Part shown: piece after piece, positions 11,646-21,007 of the stretch
Layout of the letters: every line of letters starts with the position of its first letter
How positions within the stretch are numbered: the stretch's first letter is position 1
NCBI GenBank assembly: GCA_032622095.1
Contig: CP136069.1
Span: 101,772,278 to 101,836,277 of the forward strand
Length of the DNA stretch: 64,000 nt
DNA from: Siphonodentalium dalli
Taxonomy: Eukaryota > Mollusca > Scaphopoda > Gadilida > Siphonodentaliidae
Reading direction: 5' to 3'
The notes under the pieces: generated by a model
Told to the model about the DNA's origin: nothing
The model's input: the letters and a program-made list of their open reading frames with translations, nothing else
Database searches by the model: none
Position numbers and translations under genes: made by a program

Positions 11646-12764
11646 TAGAGATGGGCGGTTAACCGTGGAATCAGTTCGGTTTCGGTTGTCGGGAAAAACC
11701 GGAAATGACAACCGTGGTAAGTTGGGAAAACCCCGTAGTTTCGGTTGTCACAACTTCCTGTAATCATGGCAGAACACGACGAACAAACGAGTTCTGTGTG
11801 GAAATATTTTTCAAAGAAAGATAAGAAATCTAAGTGTGCCGCCTGTAATATATGCAGAAAGGAGTTCGCATGGTGAAATCGCGCGACGAATTAATTACGT
11901 TGCTTCCATGTACACCTATTTTCGCCGTAGTAAATACAACACAACTTGTCACAAGTCAGTTTATTTCTCATGTTATTTTAATCATTAAGGCCGTACAAAT
12001 ACTCTGAAAGGTGAATTTGATAACGAGGATACGATATGAAAAGGTATCAATGATTGTTACCCCCGCATTCCCTATTAGTTTTTATCACTGTTTGGATGTT
12101 AAATCGTCAAATATATTTGTGCGCCGTTGATTAAAAATGTTATGCCGGAATCGGAGCCGGAATGAATTATACCGTTTGTCGGTAAACTGTTGAGAAATAG
12201 CACTCATTCAGGTGACTTGTATTGGATGCATGTATACTGTATAGTGTGTACAATATTATGTTCCCTAAATATGGTAATAGGCATATAGCCAGATAATGTG
12301 ATTGAGAGATTCTAGTCATGTTTTATTTTCATTTTGTTGTTTATTTCAAATTTTATTTTTCAAATCATAACTATACCACATATATCTAGTCACACTCATT
12401 AGTTTTATGCCAATATAAATGATCATTATATTATTTCACACTTATGATCATATGATGCTGAATTGCAGTCATACACAATACACAGACTCACTTGCATTCT
12501 AGCACTGCCACTCGACATGGACATTAACAATATACATGTAATAGTAACAATATGATACATAATTTAATATTATAAAAGGACATGTACCTCACAAGTTATG
12601 GTGATACAATTGGTGTGTTTTCTTTGTAATATGATGAAGCATAATTAGATTTTGTTCACATTAGTAATTTTTATTAATAAAAACCGAAACCGAAACCGAG
12701 ACTCAACTCTTTTTCCACAACCGAAACCGAAACCGAGGCAAATTTTCACAACCGCCCATCTCTA
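11646..12764 (+). mobile_element. hAT-superfamily DNA transposon, decayed, 1.1 kb
   Basis: There are 15-bp terminal inverted repeats TAGAGATGGGCGGTT ... AACCGCCCATCTCTA. They are flanked by a perfect 8-bp target duplication CTAATAAT at 11638-11645 and 12765-12772. An 8-bp duplication and TAGAGATG-type ends are diagnostic of hAT. Subterminal CGGTTTCGGTT words occur at both ends and are likely transposase-binding repeats. The interior keeps only a short piece of a BED zinc finger, so the element is non-autonomous. Confidence 0.92.
11766..11876 (+). pseudogene. hAT transposase remnant: half of a BED-type zinc finger
   Basis: The frame has 36 codons, starting at an ATG and ending at TGA. The peptide carries SSVWKYFSKKD then KSKCAACNICRKEF. 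The aromatic W-F pair followed by C-x2-C matches the N-terminal half of a BED zinc finger, the DNA-binding domain at the start of hAT transposases. The frame stops before the H-x(3-5)-H half, so the finger is broken. It sits about 120 bp inside the left end of the hAT element, where the transposase start is expected. Confidence 0.75.
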
Positions 12765-12772
12765 CTAATAAT

Positions 12773-12959
12773 TAAGTCCATACCTTCAAATACAGTGTTT
12801 AGACTTCTCTAAACCCACCATTGTTACTTGACAATAGACCACTACCCTCCATCTACCATTCAGCCTTATGACAGACAAAGGATTCATTATTGTTAATCCT
12901 AATTACTGTTTTATTACATTGTTTTATAGCGCACTGCCATCAGTGACTTGTGTTACCCA
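12773..12959. other. No gene seen
   Basis: Short unique-looking spacer between a hAT element and a piggyBac-like fragment. Confidence 0.4.
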
Positions 12960-13043
12960 TTAACCCTTTACCAAACAGTAATATGACTAACGTCATTACC
13001 TCCAGCCAACAGAACTTTCTGGTGACGTCAAAGTTATTGAGAA
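12960..13043 (+). mobile_element. piggyBac-like miniature element, left half (split by insertion)
   Basis: TTAA (12960-12963) then CCCTTTACCAAACAGTAATA, through CCAACAGAACTTTCTGGT and AAAGTTATTGAGAAAA. The continuation of this element, AATGTATTATTAC then GAATGGTGGCTCTTG, is found at 17093, directly after the next element ends. Confidence 0.8.
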
Positions 13044-13145
13044 AACGAGAGGCCGATCACGATCGGCAGATGTTTAACCCATACCTTGGCGATAACGATT
13101 AGCTATTTTCATAAATCCTTACACCAACCTTTTCAACAATTCACA

Positions 13146-14142
13146 CAGGGTTCATACAAGTTCCCAAAAACTAAATTTAAGCACTTTTAAGCACCTTTAT
13201 AATGACCTTTAATGACTTTACTTACCGTTATACTCTAATCATCGAGGGGCGCCTGTGGCGCATAAGATACTTATACATATTATTTATGTGGGCAGTAGCC
13301 TCTATAGGGACGCTGCGGCGCATAAGATACTATGGGTGGTGGATGGGGTGGTGGGTGGGTACTTACCGTTATACTCTAATCATCGAGGGGTGCCTGTGGC
13401 GCATAAGATACTTATACATAAATGGTGTCACTGTTGGGCCTCTGGATGTGGATGAAACTGATGTCGATGTGGAGTTTGTGGACGTTGTGGGCGTGGCATT
13501 CGTCGCATTGTTCATAAACACCGAAATATCATTCGACTTTTGACTCCGGTCGATGTGTCTTTTCGACAAAATGTGGCTTTTGAGGGCCGCCTCGCCCATA
13601 CCGGCTATTGTGAACGTTTTCGCGCATATTACGCATTTTGACGAATGAATGTCTTCATCGGGCGACAACCACTGCTTATACTTTGTTTGTTTACACCATT
13701 CGACATTGAACTTTCCCGGCATATTTATTTGTTCAGCCGGTTAAATTTTCTATTAACTTACATGATTGGCTGGTGTAAATTTTCCCTCCAATCAGAGCGA
13801 AGCTTACATATGCTTTGCGGTGAGCACAGTTTCGTACTATTGAAAAATCGTACGTATAGGAAACAATGCTATTTTTAGCGATTACACGATGTCTCCCTCA
13901 CTTCCGCCGCAATGTTCCGTTCGATTTTTACGATCCTATCGGCGATGTTAACAGTTTTCTAGGTATAAGACCCGCCCATGCCGTGTTGTTTATTCCCCAG
14001 GCCCGGTCTTATACCAGAATTTAAGCACTTTTAATGACCTGAGTGGTATTAAGGTGAGAATTTAAGCAGTTTTAAGGGCCTTGAAAATAGAAAAATCAAA
14101 TTCAAGCACTTTTAATGACTTTAAGCACCTGTGCGAACCCTG
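13146..14142 (-). mobile_element. hAT-like element, about 1 kb, nested
   Basis: The ends are CAGGGTTCATACAAGT at the left and the reverse complement of CAGGGTTCGCACAGGT at the right, typical of hAT termini. Subterminal AAGCACTTTTAA words occur repeatedly at both ends. A clear 8-bp target duplication was not found (AATTCACA against TTCGCACC), so the exact borders are uncertain. It encodes a minus-strand BED-finger fragment. An internal direct repeat CATCGAGGGGYGCCTGTGGC occurs near 13240 and 13380. Confidence 0.75.
13369..13722 (-). pseudogene. BED/C2H2 zinc-finger protein fragment of a hAT-like transposon
   Basis: The frame has 117 codons, with the start ATG at 13722. Residues 1-25 (GKFNVEWCKQTKYKQWLSPD) followed by C30-V-I-C33 and H50-x5-H56 form a complete BED-like finger (AKTFTIAGMGEAALKSH between the pairs). 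A Ser/Thr-rich tail follows. Such N-terminal fingers open many animal hAT transposases. The frame then runs into the internal repeat and ends without a catalytic DDE/RNase-H-like domain, so this is a truncated product. It could be a short domesticated DNA-binding peptide, but nothing in the sequence supports that. Confidence 0.7.
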
Positions 14143-14164
14143 TTCGCACCTTACTATTAAAGCT

Positions 14165-14592
14165 ACTCGATCCGATTAAGCACCCCTCAGTTACTATTTA
14201 TTGGCTTCGGGGGTAACAAATATTTTATTCAAATCGAGAAACCCATTCATCAAATTCAGAGTAAGCAGATATCAATTTTTTAAATCCATTATCTTTAACC
14301 ACCTGGAATATTTAGTGGCCGCATGAAAGTCGATGAAGATGGATAACTCTAAAATCAAGTGGCTTTTTTGTGTCAGATATATGACAAAGCAGCAAAATTT
14401 CATTGTACAAAATGTTGATAAATAACAGGTTTTGGGCAATTTTATATTATAGTGGACTGTGGTTAGCATTATTTTTGGGGCAATTAATCGATTCTGATAA
14501 CTGAAGCGGAATTGTTGTTGGAATCTTGATGATATGGGGACCATCAAATCAGATTGAGTACCTTTAAGTTCACAAGTGGCATAAGTCTTATT
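14165..14592. repeat. Dispersed repeat, copy 2 (GATTAAGCRCCCC ... GTACCTTTAA)
   Basis: Same family and orientation as 570-965. It ends ATCAGATTGAGTACCTTTAA, the reverse complement of the phrase that starts the related inverted-repeat element near 18463. Confidence 0.65.
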
Positions 14593-15110
14593 GGGCACCT
14601 TCCATGTGAACATGGATATGGCATTTGATTCCAACCTATTAAGTCAGTTTTAAAATAGATATATAGTCTTATAGAGCTCAGTCCATAGTCAGACAGAAGA
14701 ACCATACATAATAGTTAAAGATATTAAAAAAATTGAGTAAAATATGATTGATAATGATTGGATATAACATACTTTAATGCATAATTATGAGATAACTAGA
14801 GGTGGGATATGAGATTGAAGATATTAAATTAATTACATTGGATAGCATACTGTATGTCTATGGAATGGGTAGGTTAATTTTGTTAATATTTTAAAGCAAT
14901 TAAACCAAATGACCCTCTCTATACAGGTTAGGGGTGTGTTATCATAAACTATGACTTGAAATATAATATAATCAATGACAAATATTTGTGTTATTAAATG
15001 AGATAGCAAGGGGTTGATCTTAATCACACTAATGAACTGATCAAAATAGTCTATAAATGCATGTATATGGATTTAGAAGCCCACGCAATAAGTCAGTCTC
15101 AAGAATACAA
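14593..15110. repeat. Dispersed repeat with TATGCAGGTTAGGGGTGTGT phrase, copy 1
   Basis: About 14870-15110 carries AAACCAAATGACCCTC, CAGGTTAGGGGTGTGTTATC, ACTAATGAACTGAT and CAATAAGTCAGTCTCAAGAA. The same phrases recur in order at about 30000-30250 and 40380-40610. No coding capacity. Confidence 0.6.
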
Positions 15111-15124
15111 GCAACATTATTATT

Positions 15125-16030
15125 CACAGGTTAAGATTGAACTGCAGCCACCTGAGTGGTGACCTGACAGATAACCATGTAAAAATTTCCCCCTTCTGTT
15201 TATGTGGGGAATTTGAGACAACTTACCACTATCTCTTTGAATGTACATTTTATCAAGAGCCCAGAAGAGAACTATATAACTCCCTACCAAATGTTGCTTT
15301 ATCTGAGAATACACTAATGCAGGATCAAGGGAGCTTAGTCTTCGCGAAAACAAACAAATATTTAATGCAGTACAGACATATATTATGAAAACAAAAAGAT
15401 TTCCATGATCTGTATGGGTAACAAATTGCTTTGGATTCCGGCCGCGTTATGCGGCAGCACGATGTTGCCCATTATATTTGTAGTACTAAATGTCTTCCGA
15501 TAACAATTATTTTGTAAGTTACTTACTTGTCACTATCCTGTATACACGTGAAATGATTCTACATGAAGAATGCAGCGATATTCACAGTGAACCCCATTGA
15601 AATAGGAATTGGCCATTGCGACTGACCCCCTCCCATGGAGCCTGACGCTTGCATATTACTACGAGCATAATTTTCATCACGCAGCAGCTAAATTATTGAA
15701 ACTCTGTCCCCTCTACTTTCTCACTCTCTCTCATTCTATCTCTCTCTCTCTTTCTCTCTCTCTCTGCCTCCTGCCTATCCCTAACACTATCCATCCCCAA
15801 CTCAAACTTAGTTACTTCTCCTTTAAAAAACATTATTTCTATCCTTTCCCCGTCTGATCGATACCCCTCCCTCACTTATTGGGGAAGGGGCATGTCGCCA
15901 AAGAGGAGAAGACTTCATATAAGCCCTCGGGCTTGTTGTCTGATCCTCATTTCCATACATTATCTGTTATATGTTGTATATTTATGTCATTTGTGTATTA
16001 TGTTTGGATTTGGAAATAAAAATGTTTACA
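15125..16030 (+). pseudogene. LINE (non-LTR retrotransposon) 3' fragment
   Basis: Frame 15125-15388 encodes RLRLNCSHLSGDL, then CLCGEFETTYHYLFEC, YQEPRRELYNSL and a tail to a stop at 15388. The C-x-C-(x)n-H-x4-C pattern is the zinc-knuckle-like C-terminus of many animal LINE ORF2 proteins, after the reverse transcriptase. The reverse transcriptase itself is missing (5' truncation). The sequence downstream, with a CT-rich stretch (15706-15770) and an ending near GGAAATAAAAATG at 16020, could be the element's 3' UTR. That extent is inferred. Confidence 0.6.
15706..15770. repeat. CT-rich microsatellite
   Basis: Interrupted (CT)n/(TC)n run. It explains the paired Ser/Leu and Arg/Glu-rich frames on the two strands. 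Confidence 0.8.
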
Positions 16031-17092
16031 CTAACATTATTATTATCCTGCACCCCCGATTGCAATATATGGAATTTCATAATAAGACAATTCCTCTAAT
16101 GTTTTAAGAAATCCTTACTGAACCTGGCTCAAAGTGAAAGATATAATTTAATATCTGCCTATCAGATATCATGTGTCTATGGAATGGGTTAATTTTAATC
16201 CCAAAATCCATGCAAGACCAGGGAGCTACTAGTATGTTGGAGTTGATAAATCCTGAGAAGTCACTGTCAACACACTATGGAAATGCAATAAACAACAGAT
16301 AGCTATTAAAGTGCAGCAGTGAATATCAGATTTCTTTATCAATAATAGAGATTATCTCTAGTCTCTCTTACTGATAAGCAAATCTCAAATCTGTTCAATT
16401 CTTTGTTAACAAGAGAGAGAGAACTTCATGGCATTGTAACTGGATACTATCTCTGTCTCCATAGCATTGTGAAACTGATTTATTAGATATTATCTAGACA
16501 GTGCCACCTGTGTATCTTTGATATATTTTAGCGATGAATAAAATAATCAAAGGGCCATAACCCCATTAAAAAGTACTGGATCAAACCCATATTCGAACTC
16601 GATCTGTATTTTGAGTTGAGAAACTCACATACAAAATTTGGTTCCTATCAGTGGTGGAAAAATTGTAGATTTATCGAAGCATTCATGAATTCTATGTCAA
16701 AGAGCCATAACTCCATTAAAAAATATCATATCAAACCCATATTCGAACTCGATATGTATTTTGGGCTCAGCAACTCACATACCAAATTTTGTTACGGTCA
16801 GATATTTTTTTTTTGAGTTATGGCAGCATGCCTGAATTCTAAGTTTAAAAAGGGCCATAACTCTGTAAAAAAACTCTGATCAAACCCATATTCGAACTCG
16901 ATCTGTATTTGGTGCTGAAAAATCATATACAAAATTTGGTTCTGATCAGATAGAAATTGTTTCAGTTATCGCACCATGCGTAAAGTGTCTACAGACAGAC
17001 AGACAGACAGACAGACGGACGGACTAACAACGAGTGGTCAATCCGGAGAACGACACTATGTTTACCATACTACGGTATGGGTAAACATAAAA

Positions 17093-17224
17093 ATGTATTA
17101 TTACTAAATTGAATGGTGGCTCTTGTTTTATGAAATTATGTTCATCTGCATGGATGTGACTGAGAGTAATTTGGTTCAGAGTTGTTAATCCCCCTCCCCA
17201 AGCATGACAGTATGGTGAATATTT
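17093..17224 (+). mobile_element. piggyBac-like miniature element, right half
   Basis: It continues the fragment at 12960-13043: AATGTATTATTAC, GAATGGTGGCTCTTG, TCTGCATGGATGTGACTG, and CCCCCTCCCCAAGCATG. It matches the reverse complement of 23618-23850. The distal TTAA end is not identifiable. Confidence 0.7.
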
Positions 17225-18462
17225 ATTAGGTTTTATGTTTATATTTTATTACAATAAGGCCAATAAAATAAATTTCCCGTGTTCTCAAGCACCGCCCGCG
17301 TCTCGAAAATGTCGCCGCATCAAAAAAAAATATTTTCCTGGTACAATATATTTATGCACCAGTTACTTGTCTATCCGATAATTTCATTCACCTCAGGTTT
17401 CATTTCATAATAAATACACCCTTTCACTTAAGATATCGAAGTATAAATGAAGCAGGGACCAGCCCAGACTATATTTTAAGGGTAAAGTCAGTTCTCCCTG
17501 CCACAAAAATAAGGCAAAGTTGGTGTTACAAAGTTTAAATTGATATCGACGCTATACAACGAAAATAGGAGAGCTGTAATGTGTAAATTAAAATTATGAA
17601 AAAATGGTTCAGATATGGAGTCTTTGTGTTCAAATCATCACCCTGATAACTATGAATAACACCCAAACACAATTTAGAGAATGGCAGTATTTAATAGCAT
17701 CGTTTTGGTAGAATGGCAGAAATTATTTTCGTATTTTTTTTTATCAACGGTTGTTTAAAAATGCCAACAATAACCAAAACGAAACGAAATCCTAAAAGCG
17801 CACGCTCATTTATACCGCTCGAAGTCCAGTTCAGATTTGAAAATGCTGCACAATTGAATTTGTTTTCAAAAGATCTTTTACCAAACACAGGGAGTGGTGA
17901 ACTGACACTTTTGAGATGTATATAAGTTGTAATCTTCATTGTAAGGTGTGATAATCTCAACTGTCAGTCTCACAGTTGAAGACACCTAACATCGTTTTCA
18001 CAGCTGTCAGCAAGCAAGACTCAGGTGTGATATATGTTTCCAGTTTGGATCAATAAATGTGTTAATTGTTTTGATAACACACTATCAATGGACAACTGTG
18101 TGAAATCACTGTTGGTAGTGGTAAGACAAGTTAATTAATAGCATGAATATTTGTGGGGGGGGGGGGGGGGGGCATTTTAACGCTATGCTGACAATTATAG
18201 TGGTGGAGGAAAGACCATGCATGGGTTATCTTAGAATTGTAAATGACACCATTGAATGTAAAATTCAGACCCCAGTGATGGTCAGTGGTGACCTTTTATT
18301 AGTAGGCTATTTAATGAGCTATAAACCTGACTATTAACAAAGAAAATGAGGCTGAGCCATAACTGAAAGTGGTACATGTGTAAAAGAACACTACATAATA
18401 CATGTATACAAATAAACAAGATGAATGAAAATATATCATGGATTCATATAAAATTACATATT
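17225..18462. other. No gene seen; small hairpin and poly-G tract
   Basis: A CAACTGT-N7-ACAGTTG hairpin lies near 17958, and an 18-nt G run at 18155-18172. The short ORFs show no family resemblance. Confidence 0.4.
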
Positions 18463-18885
18463 TAAAGGTACTCAATCTGAACAGAGGGTCCCCATCTCAA
18501 CAGATTCCAACAACAACAATCCGATCAGAGGGTCCTATATTACTATTTCTTTGGCTTTGGGGGTAAAAAATATTTGATTCGAGTCGAGGAACCCATCAAA
18601 CCAAGTTCAGAGTTATTAGATATTGATTTTTTAAATTTGTTATTTACTCGAGATGAGTAATTGCCTTCAACTGCCGTAATCTGCTCGGGATGTGTACACC
18701 AAAATCTATTCAAACAGACAAGGATGGATAACTCTAAAATCAAGTGGTAATAATAACGCAATTTTGACTGAGTTCTGGGCCAGAAAGTATTCCCGATAAT
18801 GAAAAATAATAGATTTCTAAAATCGATATCTAACAAATCTGAGCTTTGATGGGCGACTTCCTCGACTCGAATCAAATATTACATC
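18463..18885. mobile_element. Inverted-repeat element related to the dispersed repeat at 570 and 14165
   Basis: A perfect 23-bp inverted repeat joins 18569-18591 and 18858-18880 (core GATTCGAGTCGAGGAA). Similarity continues inward for about 45 bp (CCCATCAAA, TTAGATATYGATTTT), giving a foldback of roughly 70-bp arms. It begins with AAAGGTACTCAATCTGA, the inverted form of the end of the copy at 14165-14592. This shows that the family is an inverted-repeat element that has rearranged. Confidence 0.7.
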
Positions 18886-20500
18886 GCACGTGTTTTGTTT
18901 ACTTTTGTTTCTCTGGTGTTTGACCTTGACATTGCAGTCAATACATTCGCACAGCACAGATCTTGTGCAATTAATAAATTAAACAATTTTTTCGTGCCTA
19001 CATTGTATCTTACGATTCTCTTAGTTAAATTTTTAGCAATCATATTCAATATAAAAGGACAAGACAGTGCCGATAAGTAATTCGCGGTAAATGCCTCGCG
19101 CACTATTCCGCATTGATCGCGCACTTTCAATTTAAAAATAGCCGCGTATGCTCGTGAACTCAGTGTTCAAATAAAAGTAACTAATGTAATACAATGTCAT
19201 TTCTTTGATTTTTCACATCATGATATGGCCAATTTACTGATGTATTTCGCAGTGTTAAAGCGCGCAGAATAATAATTTTATTAATCGAACGAGAGAACAA
19301 AACGGCCGATGCACATAAATTTGTGCTACAGTATTTTATCATTGCTGCTATGACGTCGACAAGGTTCCTAGATTTTTTCATCATCAGCTGATCAATAAGT
19401 TCAATGACAACATTCGATAAATGGTCAATTGATACTAATACTAAATCTAAGATATATTCTGTTTGAATTTGCAATGAATGTCATTTATATATTACCGAAT
19501 GGGTAATAGTTATAGCCATGATAAATGACAGTCCCCATTGTGCACCCCAATTTCCAACAACGTGTTTACAGGTACATATTTTTTGCGCACGTTATCAGTG
19601 GGCGTTTCTTGGCGGGAGTGTTTTTTAAAGAAACCATTTGGATTGAATCACGTGTCCATTCCTTTGTATTTTCGATTATAGTGTGGAGAATATACTCAAG
19701 ATTATTTATTTGTCAATGCGCTTTAACAACATAATTTATTTGGGTACTAATGCAGGCAATCCCCATGCCCACAATATTGGGCTGAATTGGTTTGACGTTG
19801 GGACGTGTAACTGAAGAGAAAATCAAAAATGTTGTCGAACTTTGCGATCAAAACTTTATTTAATTCTCAAAATTGCTCACTCAGTGTATTAAAATAAAAT
19901 ATTATTCATATGATCTTGTGATGAATGAGGGGAAAAATCATATCAAATGACAGTTTTATTTTAGAACATATCTAGGGCCAAAAGAACAACACAGCGTCCT
20001 TAGTAACACCACCACTGCAACAGCGCAGGTGTCTTGGAGTTGACTCGGAACTGTATTTGCTTCGCTGGTCAAATCATGATATTTGTCTTTTTAATTCAGG
20101 TGCATATTATTAATAGCTCAAAAACATAAACAAGTCAAATAAATATTTTATTAGAAATAAAAATATAGTTTGTAAAATAAAATTATATTAGATGACTGTA
20201 CACAGATCACAATTGCGGAGTACATTGACTTATTCGACTTGAAAAATAGCACCGCGACAACGCAGTTTTCGTTTTATTACGATTTTATTATGAAATGTCG
20301 ATTAAATTGTACAAAATCTACCACAAAACCCAACAAAAACATAAATATTAATAATGTAACATCCATTTTATTGTTTACATTAAAAATAAGATCAATTTGT
20401 TGTGTTATAATGCAATATTTTTGTTGTAAACTATGACCGAAAAAAATCCAAAAACTCTGGGCGCTCTGGACACTACGCGGCCGGGCGCTCTCTGAACGCT
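18886..20500. other. No gene seen; moderately CpG-richer unique sequence
   Basis: Several CpGs and a few ORFs up to 97 codons, but none with recognisable domains. Not assigned. Confidence 0.35.
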
Positions 20501-20510
20501 AAAGGGTTAA
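20430..20510 (-). mobile_element. piggyBac-like terminus with GC-rich imperfect palindrome
   Basis: On the minus strand: TTAACCCTTTAGCGTTCAGA (TTAA at 20507-20510), then GAGCGCCCGGCCGCGTAGTG and further GC-rich bases. The two GGCGCTCT words flanking GCGGCC form an imperfect palindrome. TTAA plus CCCTTTAG is typical of piggyBac ends. The partner end was not located. Confidence 0.5.
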
Positions 20511-21007
20511 GCTGTATCACCTAATCAATTAGCAATAAATTTGATTCTCATGACGTTCCCGTTACAAATCATTTGGGTTTTTTTAATTAAGATTTCTGAT
20601 TTTAGGGCTAAAAAAAAACTTAGGCTAATGAAATTTTTTTTTGGTGGCCATTTTCGAAATAAAAATGGCCATTTTATATAGCAAAACTTTCACTACAGAC
20701 ATTTCTCGAGATTTTTTGTAAATGGTGGAGCTATCCATATGGGACACTCATCCATTCACGTGTTTTAAAACTAAAAAGCCCATATCCCTGTCCAGTAACT
20801 CGAATAGACATCTTTCCAAATAGCAGCAAGTTTTACGTAGCCATTCCATAAAACATTAATAAATCACCCAATTTATCGACAGGTTTCGTGATGTGGTTTT
20901 CCGACAGAGAAATTGAAACTGAAAGTCACATTGATCTGTTGATAAAACTAAACTTACCTTTTGTTTGTTCATTACATTTATTGTTATCAAATATAAATAT
21001 AAAACCT
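20511..21007. other. No gene seen
   Basis: AT-rich sequence with no recognised feature. Confidence 0.35.

Larger units (their letters stand above)
13044..17092 (+). mobile_element. Helitron-like element, family 1, 4 kb with nested insertions
   Basis: The left end is AACGAGAG plus GCCGATCACGATCGGC. The right end is a unit array (16545-16985), a (GACA)n GGACGGAC tail and TTTACCATACTACGGTATGG with GTAAACATAAAA. Comparison with the intact piggyBac-like copy at 23618-23850 shows both boundaries and no target duplication. It contains a hAT-like element (13146-14142), a dispersed repeat (14165-14592), a second dispersed repeat (about 14870-15110) and LINE debris (15125-16030). Confidence 0.75.

Noticed and set aside
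13202-13543. 113-codon plus-strand ORF with repeated RYTLIIEG-LWRIRYLYI
   Set aside because: Antisense to the BED-finger frame and created by the internal direct repeat of the hAT-like element.
15693-15875. Arg/Glu-rich minus-strand ORF
   Set aside because: Translation of the CT-rich microsatellite.
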